Assembly (NCBI GenBank): GCA_023400405.1
Contig: JAEXFD010000007.1
Location: forward strand, 156,838 to 220,837
Origin: Pseudomonadota bacterium
Lineage (GTDB): Bacteria; Pseudomonadota; Alphaproteobacteria; Sphingomonadales; Sphingomonadaceae
Direction of reading: 5' to 3'
DNA length: 64,000 nt
Shown here: piece after piece, positions 33,746 through 41,402 of the stretch
How positions within the stretch are numbered: position 1 is the first letter of the stretch
How the letters are laid out: each line of letters starts with the position of its first letter
Notes under the pieces: generated by a model
What the model was told of the DNA's origin: nothing
Database searches by the model: none
The model's input: the letters and a program-made list of their open reading frames with translations, nothing else
Translations under genes and position numbers: made by a program

Positions 33746-33760
33746 GACAGCCTGGCTTAT
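33746..33760. promoter_or_regulatory. Motif 1 site (LLM1 promoter, proximal)
   Basis: GACAGCC-t-GGCTTAT matches 12 of 15 positions of the perfect palindrome at 42971-42985. It is 58 bp upstream of the LLM1 start. Confidence 0.6.
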
Positions 33761-33789
33761 AATCCAGTCGAGGCGCCAAGGAAAGGATA

Positions 33790-33804
33790 AACAGCCAGGC
33801 TGAT
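33790..33804. promoter_or_regulatory. Motif 1 site (LLM1 promoter, distal)
   Basis: AACAGCC-a-GGCTGAT matches 14 of 15 positions, allowing either base at the centre. It is 44 bp centre to centre from the proximal site, about four helical turns, which would allow two dimers on one DNA face. Confidence 0.65.
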
Positions 33805-33824
33805 ATTGGGCGCAAACGCTTTCC

Positions 33825-33922
33825 GTTCCCCGGCAAAGGCCGGGGCCAAGTTGCGACGCATTCGAAGCATCTACTGCCCCACGTGCCGACACGATCCTGG
33901 GCCCCGGCCTTCGCCGGGGAAC
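33825..33922. repeat. REP-like inverted pair of GC-rich hairpins
   Basis: Two 26-base palindromic units (33825-33850 and 33897-33922) are inverted copies, 24 of 26 bases matching. Each folds into CCCCGGC-4 nt-GCCGGGG. The arrangement resembles a BIME-like pair of extragenic palindromes. It separates the flavin reductase end from the LLM1 promoter and may act as terminator or mRNA stabiliser. Confidence 0.65.
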
Positions 33923-33931
33923 ACAGGCAGT

Positions 33932-34447
33932 TCAACGTCCCGCGAACCGCGCTGCCCGGGCATAGCCGCCGTCGAGGTAGATCAGCGGATCGACCTCGCC
34001 GGCGAGCGCGACATGCTTCACTGCGCCGATCACCACGGCGTGCGTGCCATATTCGAGATGCGTCTCGTACCGGCAGAAGAAGCTCGCCTGGGCATCGCGA
34101 AGGAACGGGGTTCCGTCCGCGTCGGCCGCCCAGTCCCCTTCCTCGAACCGCTCCTCGCCCTTCTTCGCGCCGCTGCACGAGCGCGAGACATGGAGATGAT
34201 CGGCGTGGAGGATGTTGACGCAGAAATCGGCGCCTGCGGTCAGCGGACCGTGCAGGCTCGCGGTCTTGTTGATGCATACGAGCAGCGAGGGCGGGTCCAT
34301 GCTGAGCTCGCTCACCGCCGTCGCCGTCATCGCCCAGCGGCGGTCCTCATGCCAGCAAGTGATCACGACCACGGCCTTGCCTAGCCGGCGCAGGCCCGCG
34401 CGAAGCTGTTCGGCGACGGTCGCCGCATCCTGGGTCTCGAGCATCAT
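33932..34447 (-). CDS. Flavin reductase (FMN:NAD(P)H oxidoreductase) of the HpaC/DIM6 family
   Basis: A 171-residue flavin-binding split-barrel protein: 'VVVITCWHEDRRWAMTATAVSELSMDPPSLLVCINKTASLHGPL', 'FCVNILHADH' and the C-terminal 'VVIGAVKHVALAGEVDPLIYLDGGY'. It would supply reduced FMN to the two LLM monooxygenases encoded on either side. Its ATG at 34447 overlaps the RibB-type gene stop (ATGA), linking flavin synthesis and reduction in one transcript. It is the last gene of the LLM2 operon. Confidence 0.92.
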   Translation of the reverse strand: MMLETQDAATVAEQLRAGLRRLGKAVVVITCWHEDRRWAMTATAVSELSMDPPSLLVCINKTASLHGPLTAGADFCVNILHADHLHVSRSCSGAKKGEERFEEGDWAADADGTPFLRDAQASFFCRYETHLEYGTHAVVIGAVKHVALAGEVDPLIYLDGGYARAARFAGR

Positions 34448-35580
34448 GCCAATCCTTCCCGGTCGACGATCCGCAGCCCATAGCCTTCGATTCCCGAGAG
34501 CTTCGCCTCGCTTTCGGTGAGCAGCACGATGTCCTTCACGCCCAGATCGAGCAGGATCTGCGCGCCGACGCCATAATCGCGGATGCGCTGGTCGCGGGTC
34601 GGTACCGATCCGTTGCTGCGCCGCTCCGAAATCGCGCTCGCCGAAGGATCGCGGATGAAGACGATCGCGCCCGGTCCATCATGCGCCCCGATGCGCGCCA
34701 GCGCGCGCTGGACATAGTCGCGACGCGGCGTCGGCGGCCCGAGCATGTCCGAGACGAAATCGAGCCGGTGCATCCGAACCAGCACCGGCACGTCCGGCGT
34801 GATCCGCCCGCGCGAGAGCGCGACATGCTCGACATTGTCGATCAGGTTGCGGAACACCGAGAGGCGGAAATCGCTGCCGTGGATCGTCTCGAACGCTTCC
34901 TCATGGACGCGCTCGACGCAGCGCTCGGTGCGGCGGCGATAGCTGATCAGATCGGCGATGGTGCCGATCGGCAGCCCGTGGGCCTCGGAGAAGCGGATCA
35001 GGTCGGGCAGCCGCGCCATCGTGCCGTCGTCGTTGAGGATCTCGCAGATCACGCCCGCCGGCAGCAGCCCGGCGAGCCGCGAGACGTCGACCGCCGCCTC
35101 GGTATGCCCCGCGCGCACCAGCACCCCGCCGGGCCGCGCGACGAGCGGAAAAACATGGCCGGGGGAGACGATGTCCTTCCAGTCCTTGGTCGGGTCCATC
35201 GCTACCGCGATCGTGTGGGCGCGGTCATAGGCCGAGATCCCCGTGGTCACGCCCTCGCGCGCCTCGATCGAGACGGTAAAGGCGGTGCGGTGGCCGGAGA
35301 GGTTCTCGGCCACCATCGGCGGCAGCCGCAGCTCCTCGGCGCGCTCGCCGGTCATCGCCAGGCAGATCAGCCCGCGCGCATGCCGCGCCATGAAATTGAT
35401 CTGGTCGGGGGTCGCGAACTGCGCGGGGATGATGACATCGCCTTCGTTCTCGCGATCCTCGGCATCGACCAGGATATAGGGCCGGCCGTTGCGCGCCGCC
35501 TCGATGATGTCCTCGATGGGCGAGATCGCTCGATGGATCGTGTCGGCGGTCGCCGGCACCGCGAAGAGCTCAGTAGGCAT
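34444..35580 (-). CDS. 3,4-dihydroxy-2-butanone-4-phosphate synthase with degenerate GTP cyclohydrolase II domain (RibBA-like)
   Basis: A 378-residue two-domain protein. The RibB part (to about residue 205) keeps the active-site sequence 'LVDAEDRENEGDVI' and 'HTEAAVDVSRLAGL', so it should make the four-carbon riboflavin precursor. The C-terminal part aligns with GTP cyclohydrolase II by position ('VLVRMHRLDF', 'DYGVGAQILLDLGV'), but the zinc-binding cysteines (SECLTGD...RCDCG in E. coli) and the RQEGR loop are absent, so that activity is probably lost. It sits between the CMD and flavin reductase genes, consistent with raising FMN supply for the LLM enzymes. Confidence 0.9.
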   Translation of the reverse strand: MPTELFAVPATADTIHRAISPIEDIIEAARNGRPYILVDAEDRENEGDVIIPAQFATPDQINFMARHARGLICLAMTGERAEELRLPPMVAENLSGHRTAFTVSIEAREGVTTGISAYDRAHTIAVAMDPTKDWKDIVSPGHVFPLVARPGGVLVRAGHTEAAVDVSRLAGLLPAGVICEILNDDGTMARLPDLIRFSEAHGLPIGTIADLISYRRRTERCVERVHEEAFETIHGSDFRLSVFRNLIDNVEHVALSRGRITPDVPVLVRMHRLDFVSDMLGPPTPRRDYVQRALARIGAHDGPGAIVFIRDPSASAISERRSNGSVPTRDQRIRDYGVGAQILLDLGVKDIVLLTESEAKLSGIEGYGLRIVDREGLA

Positions 35581-35950
35581 CGGCGTCCTGCAGGGTCTCG
35601 CGGGCGTGGCGCCAGCTGTCGGTGCCGGCGGGCAGGCCGACATAGAGCGTGGCGTGGAGCAGGATCTCGCGGATCTCGTCCTTCGTCACGCCATTGGCGA
35701 GCGCGCCGTTGATATGGTTGCGCAACTGGTCCGGGCGCGACTGGCCGACCAGGATCGCGATGGTCAGCATCGAGCGCGTCTTGCGATCGAGCCCCGGGCG
35801 GCTCCACACGTCGCCGAAGCAGAGCCGGGTCACCAGATCCTGCAACGGCTCGTTGAAATCATCGGCATTGTCCAGGCTGCGCACCCCGGGCTCCCCGAAC
35901 ATGTCGAAGCGCATCGCGCGGCCGCGTTCGTAGCTGTCGTCCTTCTTCAC
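35570..35950 (-). CDS. CMD-family protein, long type
   Basis: A 126-residue PcaC-like protein with 'DDFNEPLQDLVTRLCFGDVWSRPGLDRKTRSMLTIAILVGQSRPDQLRNHINGALANGVTKDEIREILLHATLYVGLP'. The start GTG 35950 has GGAAGGA upstream and lies 4 bp after the HSL hydrolase stop. It overlaps the RibB-type gene by 11 bp. It pairs with 35955-36881 exactly as 27669-28058 pairs with 28062-29003, and the two CMD proteins are clear paralogues. Confidence 0.9.
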   Translation of the reverse strand: MKKDDSYERGRAMRFDMFGEPGVRSLDNADDFNEPLQDLVTRLCFGDVWSRPGLDRKTRSMLTIAILVGQSRPDQLRNHINGALANGVTKDEIREILLHATLYVGLPAGTDSWRHARETLQDADAY

Positions 35951-35954
35951 CGGT

Positions 35955-36881
35955 TCATCCTTCCAGATAGGGGCGCACCGCCTCGGCGGCGCGGGCAAGC
36001 TCGGCGCGGGCATCGGGCGAAACCCCGATCGCGCGCAGGAAACCGTGGATCATGCCCGGTGCGCAGCGGAACGAAGCGCCGAGCCGCTCGGCGAACTGCT
36101 CCCCCTCGCCGCGCAACGGATCGAACTCGGCGGCGACGATATGCGCGGGCGGCAGTCCTGCGAGATCGGCGCGGTCGAGCGGCGCGGGCGCAGCATCGAG
36201 CCCGCCGCAGCGGCGGAACAGCGCGATATATTGGCGCACCCGCTCGCCGGTGAGCAGCGGGTCGCGGCTCCCGGCATAGTCCGGCCGCTCCGGATCCATC
36301 GCGAAGGTGCCGTAGAAGAGCAGCATGCAGGCCGGCACCGGTCCGCCATGGTCGCGGGCATTGGCGGCGCAGGCAAAGGCGAGCAGCGCGCCCGCGCTGT
36401 CGCCCGCCGCGCCGATCCGCTCCGGCGCGACATCGAGCAGCGCGGCGTTGCGGACGAGCCAGGCAAAGGCCTGGTCGCAATCGTCTTGCGCGGCGGCATA
36501 GTCGGAGTCCGGCAGCCGGCGATAATGGACGCTGGCCACCACCGCGCCGATCGCTTCGGCCAGCGCCGCGGCGGCAAGGTCGAAGCTGGCGATGCTGCCC
36601 ATCGAAAAGCCGCCGCCATGGAAATAGGCGAGCGCAGCGCGAGGACCCGGGCCGCCGGGATCGTAAATGCGAATCGGGATTTCTCGCCCCGCCGCCGCGA
36701 TGCAAGTGTCAAAGCGCGACACGCGCGGCGCCAGCCCCTGCGCGAACCGGGCTGCGTGCAAGTCGCCGAGCAGCCGCAGCGTCTCGATGTCAGGCGCCGG
36801 CGGCTGGTCGCGAAACAGCTCGACATAGCGCGCGATACCCGGCGCGAACGCGGGCACGGCCGGATCAGCCAACAGCCTCAT
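35955..36881 (-). CDS. HSL-family alpha/beta hydrolase (second copy)
   Basis: A 308-residue esterase with 'YFHGGGFSMGSIASFDLAAAALAEA', 'AAGDSAGALLAF' (nucleophile Ser), 'VAAEFDPLRGEGEQFAERL' (acid) and 'PGMIHGFLRA' (His). It is paralogous to 28062-29003. ATG 36881 lies 17 bp inside the LLM2 gene, so the two are translated together. A plausible role is hydrolysis of an ester or lactone made by the LLM enzyme in a Baeyer-Villiger-like step; that is inference. Confidence 0.9.
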   Translation of the reverse strand: MRLLADPAVPAFAPGIARYVELFRDQPPAPDIETLRLLGDLHAARFAQGLAPRVSRFDTCIAAAGREIPIRIYDPGGPGPRAALAYFHGGGFSMGSIASFDLAAAALAEAIGAVVASVHYRRLPDSDYAAAQDDCDQAFAWLVRNAALLDVAPERIGAAGDSAGALLAFACAANARDHGGPVPACMLLFYGTFAMDPERPDYAGSRDPLLTGERVRQYIALFRRCGGLDAAPAPLDRADLAGLPPAHIVAAEFDPLRGEGEQFAERLGASFRCAPGMIHGFLRAIGVSPDARAELARAAEAVRPYLEG

Positions 36882-38055
36882 AACGGACCTCGATCGGCAG
36901 GTCGGGCAGTTCGGCGAGCCGCGGCGCGACTTCGCGGGCGACGAGCGTGAGATTGTCGACCGTGTCGTCATGGTCGAGCTCGCCGGCCTGCCCCATCATC
37001 AGCAGATTGCCGAAGCCGCCGACTTCGCCATGGAAGCGCGCGAGCTGTTCGTGCACGTCGTCGGGGGTACCGACGAAGAACAGCCCGGCATCCATATATT
37101 CCTCGATCGAGCCGTCCACGGGCAGCGGCTGGCCGTTGCGCATCCGCGGCCGCATCGCCACCGGCCCCGCCTGGAGCATCCGGACATTGGCTTCGACCGG
37201 GTTGAACCCCCAGGGATTGCGGAATTGCGGATCGAGCCGCGCGGCGGTGGTGAAGTAGCTCTTCATCTGCTCGGCGCGGCGGAACGCAGTCGCGCGATCG
37301 TCGGCACAGGCGACGAGCGCGAGATAGGCGAGCTTGTCCTGCCCCGGCTGGCGCCCATGCTCGGCGAGATAGGCCTCGCGATAGCCGGTGAACACCGATC
37401 GGGCGACGGCGCCGGAGAGGAAGGTGGCGCAAGTATAGCCGAGCCGGCCATAGTCGCGCCCGCTCGTCGCGCTCGATGCGGTGCCCCAGAGCGGCGGATG
37501 CGGCTGCTGGATCGGCCGCGGCCAGAGGCTGGCGGTGCGATAATGGAAATGCTCGCCTTCCCAGGCGAAATTGTCGCCTTCGTTGCCGAGCGCGGCGAGG
37601 ATCAGGTCGTGCGCTTCCCAGAACCGGTCCATGAAGCCGGTCGGCTGGCGGTTCGACATGAACAGCTCATAGGCCGCGCCCTTGACGAAGCCGATCTCGG
37701 TCCGCCCGCCGGAGAGGCAGTCCGCCATCGCGATCTCCTCGGCGACACGCAGCGGGTTCGAGCGATTGGCGAGCGGAATGCCGAGCGCGAGCAGCCGCGC
37801 CTTGCGCGTCTGCCGCGCCAGGATCGCGAGCGTCGTCATGCACGAGGTCGACATGCACGTCGCCGCGGCATGGTGCTCGTTGACCATGATGTTCAAGCCC
37901 AGCTCGTCCGCGAGCAGATACTCGTCGAGATAGCGGTTGAGCAGGCGCCCGGCCTCCTGCGGATCGCAATGATGCTGCGGCAGCGTGACGCGCATCGCGC
38001 CGGGCACCGCGAAGGCGGGGTGATAGGCCTGTTCGGTGAATTGCCAGATCTTCAT
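36865..38055 (-). CDS. LLM-class flavin-dependent monooxygenase (LLM2)
   Basis: A 396-residue luciferase-like protein ('MKIWQFTEQAYHP', 'LADELGLNIMVNEHHAAATCMSTSCMTTLAILARQT', 'NPLRVAEEIAMADCLSGGRTEIGFVKG', 'HPPLWGTASS'). It differs in detail from LLM1, so it is probably not an isozyme. It needs FMNH2, presumably from the reductase five genes downstream. It is preceded by the alpha/beta hydrolase at 38076 (20-bp gap) and overlaps the HSL hydrolase. It is the second gene of a six-gene minus-strand operon. Confidence 0.92.
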   Translation of the reverse strand: MKIWQFTEQAYHPAFAVPGAMRVTLPQHHCDPQEAGRLLNRYLDEYLLADELGLNIMVNEHHAAATCMSTSCMTTLAILARQTRKARLLALGIPLANRSNPLRVAEEIAMADCLSGGRTEIGFVKGAAYELFMSNRQPTGFMDRFWEAHDLILAALGNEGDNFAWEGEHFHYRTASLWPRPIQQPHPPLWGTASSATSGRDYGRLGYTCATFLSGAVARSVFTGYREAYLAEHGRQPGQDKLAYLALVACADDRATAFRRAEQMKSYFTTAARLDPQFRNPWGFNPVEANVRMLQAGPVAMRPRMRNGQPLPVDGSIEEYMDAGLFFVGTPDDVHEQLARFHGEVGGFGNLLMMGQAGELDHDDTVDNLTLVAREVAPRLAELPDLPIEVRYEAVG

Positions 38056-38075
38056 GCTTTTCGGTCCTCGAACGG

Positions 38076-38891
38076 TCAGCGGCCGGCGAACGCGGCGACG
38101 CGCGCGGCGAGCTTTTCGGGCTGGTCGGCATGGAGCCGGTGGCCGGCCTCTGCGACGGTCTCCACCTCCGCCCGGGGCAGCGCCTGTCGCCACGCCTCGC
38201 GATAGGCGGCGCCGACGATCGCATCCTCCGATCCCCATAGCACCAGCGTCGGGTTGCCGATCCGGTGGAGCCGATCGGCGAGCTTGGGGTTCGACATATA
38301 GGGGGTCCAGCCATAGAGGCTGGCCGCCTCGTCATTGCGCATCAGCCGGCGGATGTCTTCTTCGGGCAGCTTGGTAAGCACCGCCATGTCGCTGCCGGGG
38401 CCCGGCGCCCCGGCCTGCATCCGCGCACCGAGTTCCTGGCGCGACATCATGAAGATGTCCGCGACCTGCTGCTCACGCCGACGCGCGGTCGGCAGGCCGA
38501 GCGGGGAGACGAGGACCAGCTGCGCGGCCTTGCCCGTCTCCTTGGTCAGCGTCTCCGCCGCGACCCAGCCGCCAAAGCCCGTGCCGAGCACCACCGGCTG
38601 CGACAATCCCAGCCGTTCGATCAGGTCGAGCTGAAAATAGCCGAGATCGTCGACGCGGTTCAGCCGTTCGGGCCGTCCCGAAGCACCGAAGCCCGGCTGC
38701 GACGGGGCATAGACGGTGAAGTCCCGGGATAGCGCCCGAAGCGCCGCCGCCGCACCTTCGATGCCATCGATCCCGTGCAGGAAAAGCAGCGGGGCGCCAC
38801 TGCCCGCGGTGAACAGCTCGATCTCCGTGCCGCGCACGTCAATCATGGAGAGCGTGCCGAAATCCAGCTCGTCCAGGCACCCACTCGCCAT
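38076..38891 (-). CDS. Alpha/beta-fold protein lacking the nucleophile
   Basis: A 271-residue protein with clear fold signatures: 'LLFLHGIDG', 'PSQPGFGASGRPERL', an acid Asp223 in 'LWGSEDAIVG' and His251 in 'EAGHRLHADQP'. The nucleophile elbow reads 'VLGTGFGGW', placing Gly105 where Ser, Cys or Asp is expected (codon GGC, minus strand). The rest of the elbow is intact, so a non-hydrolytic or nucleophile-independent activity such as a lyase or water-activating reaction is possible. It is the first gene of the LLM2 operon and divergent from a LysR gene. Confidence 0.85.
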   Translation of the reverse strand: MASGCLDELDFGTLSMIDVRGTEIELFTAGSGAPLLFLHGIDGIEGAAAALRALSRDFTVYAPSQPGFGASGRPERLNRVDDLGYFQLDLIERLGLSQPVVLGTGFGGWVAAETLTKETGKAAQLVLVSPLGLPTARRREQQVADIFMMSRQELGARMQAGAPGPGSDMAVLTKLPEEDIRRLMRNDEAASLYGWTPYMSNPKLADRLHRIGNPTLVLWGSEDAIVGAAYREAWRQALPRAEVETVAEAGHRLHADQPEKLAARVAAFAGR

Positions 38892-38999
38892 CGCTCTCCA
38901 CTCACCCTGTTTGTTCTTTCCGGACAGTGTTTTCCATGGACTGATAAATCCAATTCTTTGTTCTTGAGCGATCGATATCGCGAAGGTATGGGTTTGCGC

Positions 39000-39902
39000 A
39001 TGGAACTCAGGCATTTGCGCTATTTCCGGGCGATCGGACGCGCCGAGCATTTCGGGCGCGCCGCCACTGAATTGCGCGTCGCCCAGCCGGCCCTCACCCG
39101 CCAGATCCGCGACCTGGAAGCCGAGCTGGGCGTCGAACTCTTCGAGCGACTGCCGCGGGGCGTGCGGCTTTCCAGCGCCGGCCGGGTGTTCCTCGACGAA
39201 GTGGAGGAAATCCTCTCGCAGGTCGATCGCGCGGTGGATCGCGCGCGGCGCATGGGCAGCGGCCATCTCGGCACGATCCGCGTGGGCATGAGCGAGATCA
39301 TCGCCGCCTATGACTTCATTTCCTATGGCCTGCTGCATTTCCGCGAGAACGAGCCGCTGGTCGGGCTCGATCTGCGCGCGCTCGGATCGATGGCGCAGAT
39401 CGCCGCGCTGAAGGACGGCACGCTCGACGCCGGCCTGGTCTATGACGCGCATCTCGACGGTCGCGATTCCGAAGGTCTCACCCATGCGACGCTCGGTACC
39501 GGCGCGACGATGCTCGCGGTGCACGAGAGCCATCGCCTCGCCGGGCGCGCTTCGGTTACGATGGCGGAGATTGCCGACGAGCCCGTGCTCGGTCCCGCCC
39601 GAACGACGGCGCCTGGCTATTACGACCGGCTGATGGCCGCCTGCATCGAAACCGGCAAGGCGCCGCGTTTCGTCCAGGAATGCACGACCAATTCGATCCT
39701 GTTCAGCCTCGTCGCGGTCGGCATGGGAGTCGGCTTCGTCACCACGGCCGGATCGACGTCGCCCGTGCACAATATCCGGCTCATCCCGATCGAGGACCTG
39801 GGCCTGCGGTTCGACGTTCTGCTGGTTTGGCGCGAGCGCGACCGCTCCGCCGCCCTGCAGCGCTTCGTCGACATGATGGTCCAGCACGCGGGCGCAAGCT
39901 GA
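39000..39902 (+). CDS. LysR-family transcriptional regulator
   Basis: A 300-residue activator-type protein. The N-terminal winged HTH ('MELRHLRYFRAIGRAEHFGRAATELRVAQPALTRQIRDLEAELGVELFER') is followed by a periplasmic-binding-like effector domain with 'GTIRVGMSEIIAAY'. It is divergent from the LLM2 operon with a 108-bp gap, so it very probably controls that operon, and it may respond to an intermediate. ATG 39000 is chosen because it starts the conserved MELRHL; ATG 38988 is four codons earlier. Confidence 0.92.
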   Translation: MELRHLRYFRAIGRAEHFGRAATELRVAQPALTRQIRDLEAELGVELFERLPRGVRLSSAGRVFLDEVEEILSQVDRAVDRARRMGSGHLGTIRVGMSEIIAAYDFISYGLLHFRENEPLVGLDLRALGSMAQIAALKDGTLDAGLVYDAHLDGRDSEGLTHATLGTGATMLAVHESHRLAGRASVTMAEIADEPVLGPARTTAPGYYDRLMAACIETGKAPRFVQECTTNSILFSLVAVGMGVGFVTTAGSTSPVHNIRLIPIEDLGLRFDVLLVWRERDRSAALQRFVDMMVQHAGAS

Positions 39903-39973
39903 TCCCGTCCCCCCGCCGGGAGGACGGCGGCCCTTGGCGATGCTGCTAGATTTGTGCGCGAAAGGAACGCACC

Positions 39974-40480
39974 ATGACCGAGGCTCGGCCGCTCAAGGGC
40001 TTGTACCACTTCGCCTATCCCTGCCGCGATGCGGAGGAGACTCGCCACTTCTACGAGGACATTCTCGGCCTGCCGCTGGTCAATTGCATGCTTTCCGAGC
40101 GCGTGCCGAGCACGGGCGAAGAGCAGCCCTATGTCCATTTCTTCTTCGAGCTCGGCGACGGATCGTACATCGCATTCTTCGATCTGGGCGGCGACGAGCT
40201 GCCGGCCCCCTCACCCAATACGCCGGCCTGGGTGCAGCATTTCGCGATCGAGACCGATTCGGTCGAAAGCGTCGATGCGATGCGCGTCCGGCTTGCCGAA
40301 CATGGCGTGAAGACGACGCCGCTGGTCGACCATGAATTCGTCCGCTCGATCTATTTCTTCGATCCCAATGGCTTGAGACTCGAAATTGCCGCGCGGACCG
40401 AAGCGCCCGGCTTCCTCGAACAGGCCGCTAGCGAGGCGCATGAGACATTGGCGATCTGGAACCGGCGCAAGCACGGCTGA
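39974..40480 (+). CDS. VOC-superfamily (glyoxalase/dioxygenase-like) single-domain protein
   Basis: A 168-residue protein with two beta-alpha-beta-beta-beta modules. It begins 'GLYHFAYPCRDAEETRHFYEDILGLPLVN', has 'VQHFAIETDSVESVDAMRVRLAEHGVKTTPLVDH', and ends 'SIYFFDPNGLRLEIAART', the usual metal-Glu strand. The His at about 12 and 90 and the Glu near 135 could form the metal site. It may be a dioxygenase, an isomerase or a glyoxalase; there is no direct partner apart from the LysR upstream and IclR downstream. Confidence 0.88.
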   Translation: MTEARPLKGLYHFAYPCRDAEETRHFYEDILGLPLVNCMLSERVPSTGEEQPYVHFFFELGDGSYIAFFDLGGDELPAPSPNTPAWVQHFAIETDSVESVDAMRVRLAEHGVKTTPLVDHEFVRSIYFFDPNGLRLEIAARTEAPGFLEQAASEAHETLAIWNRRKHG

Positions 40481-40603
40481 GATTTGGTCTATCCACAGCT
40501 TTGTCTCTGCTTCCCGCCCTCCCCGCCTCAACTGTCGCATGGACAGACGGCCGGCCGGTTGGCAGGAAGGCTGCGACAAGGTTGACGGAGGCACGATCGC
40601 CGC

Positions 40604-41398
40604 ATGGCTGATACGGAACAATCGCGGCGGCGGGTCCAGTCGATCGAAGTGGGCTTCCGCGTGTTGCGCGTGCTGCGCACCGCGGAAGGACCGTTGCCGC
40701 TGCGCGAGATCGCCGCGCGCGCCAATATGCCGCCGAGCAAGGTACATCTCTATCTGGTCAGCTTCGTCCGCGAGGACATGGCCTATCAGGACCCGCAGAA
40801 CGGCCATTACGGGCTCGGCGCGTTTGCGATCCAGCTCGGCCTCGCCGCCATCCGCCAGCTCGACGTGGTCGCCTTTGCCTCGGATTCGTTGACCGAACTG
40901 CGCGACAAGACCGATTGCGCGGTCTATCTCTCGCTGTGGGGCGATCGCGGCCCATGCATCGTCGCCAAGGCCGACGGCAAGCTGCAGGGCGCCTTTTCGG
41001 TGCGGCTCGGCTATATCCTGCCGCTCACCACCACCGCGACCGGGCTCGTCTTCTACGCGCATTTGCCGGATTACGAGACAGCCTGGGCGCGCGAAGGCCA
41101 GGATGCCTATGACGCGGCGCGCAATGCTCGCACCTCGACCGACGCCGAGATCGCCGAGAGCGTCGAGAAGATCCGCAAGCTCGGCTATGCCTCGACCGTC
41201 GGCATGCTCAACCGCAACTTCGCGGGCATCGCGGCGCCGATCTTCGATTATAGCGGCAAGATCGCCGCGACGCTGACGCTGCTCGGGCCGAGCGAGTTCA
41301 TGGGCCGCAGCCGGCAGAAGGAATTCGTCAACCTGCTGCTCGACGCGACGCGCACCGTCTCGCAGCGCATGGGCTCGTCGCGCGCCGCGGCGGAGTGA
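40604..41398 (+). CDS. IclR-family transcriptional regulator
   Basis: A 264-residue regulator with an N-terminal winged HTH ('RVQSIEVGFRVLRVLRTAEGPLPLREIAARANMPPSKVHLYLVSFVREDMAYQDP') and a C-terminal IclR effector-binding domain ('LTTTATGLVFYAHLPD', 'GIAAPIFDYSGKIAATLTLLGP'). IclR proteins often control aromatic catabolism (PcaR, PobR). It is the only IclR gene in the window and a candidate for the factor that recognises the motif 2 palindromes. It is preceded by 123 bp without a motif 2 site. It is convergent with the extradiol dioxygenase gene. Confidence 0.92.
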   Translation: MADTEQSRRRVQSIEVGFRVLRVLRTAEGPLPLREIAARANMPPSKVHLYLVSFVREDMAYQDPQNGHYGLGAFAIQLGLAAIRQLDVVAFASDSLTELRDKTDCAVYLSLWGDRGPCIVAKADGKLQGAFSVRLGYILPLTTTATGLVFYAHLPDYETAWAREGQDAYDAARNARTSTDAEIAESVEKIRKLGYASTVGMLNRNFAGIAAPIFDYSGKIAATLTLLGPSEFMGRSRQKEFVNLLLDATRTVSQRMGSSRAAAE

Positions 41399-41402
41399 TG
41401 GC

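Noticed and set aside
33725..33892. N-terminal extension of LLM1 upstream of 33688
   Set aside because: The extension reads through both motif 1 sites and a hairpin; ATG 33688 starts the conserved MQFGLFYEHQ.
40533..40578. TGTCGCA...TGCGACA arms upstream of the IclR gene as an operator
   Set aside because: Arms of 7 bp are 32 bp apart, so a dimer site is unlikely; kept out of the features.
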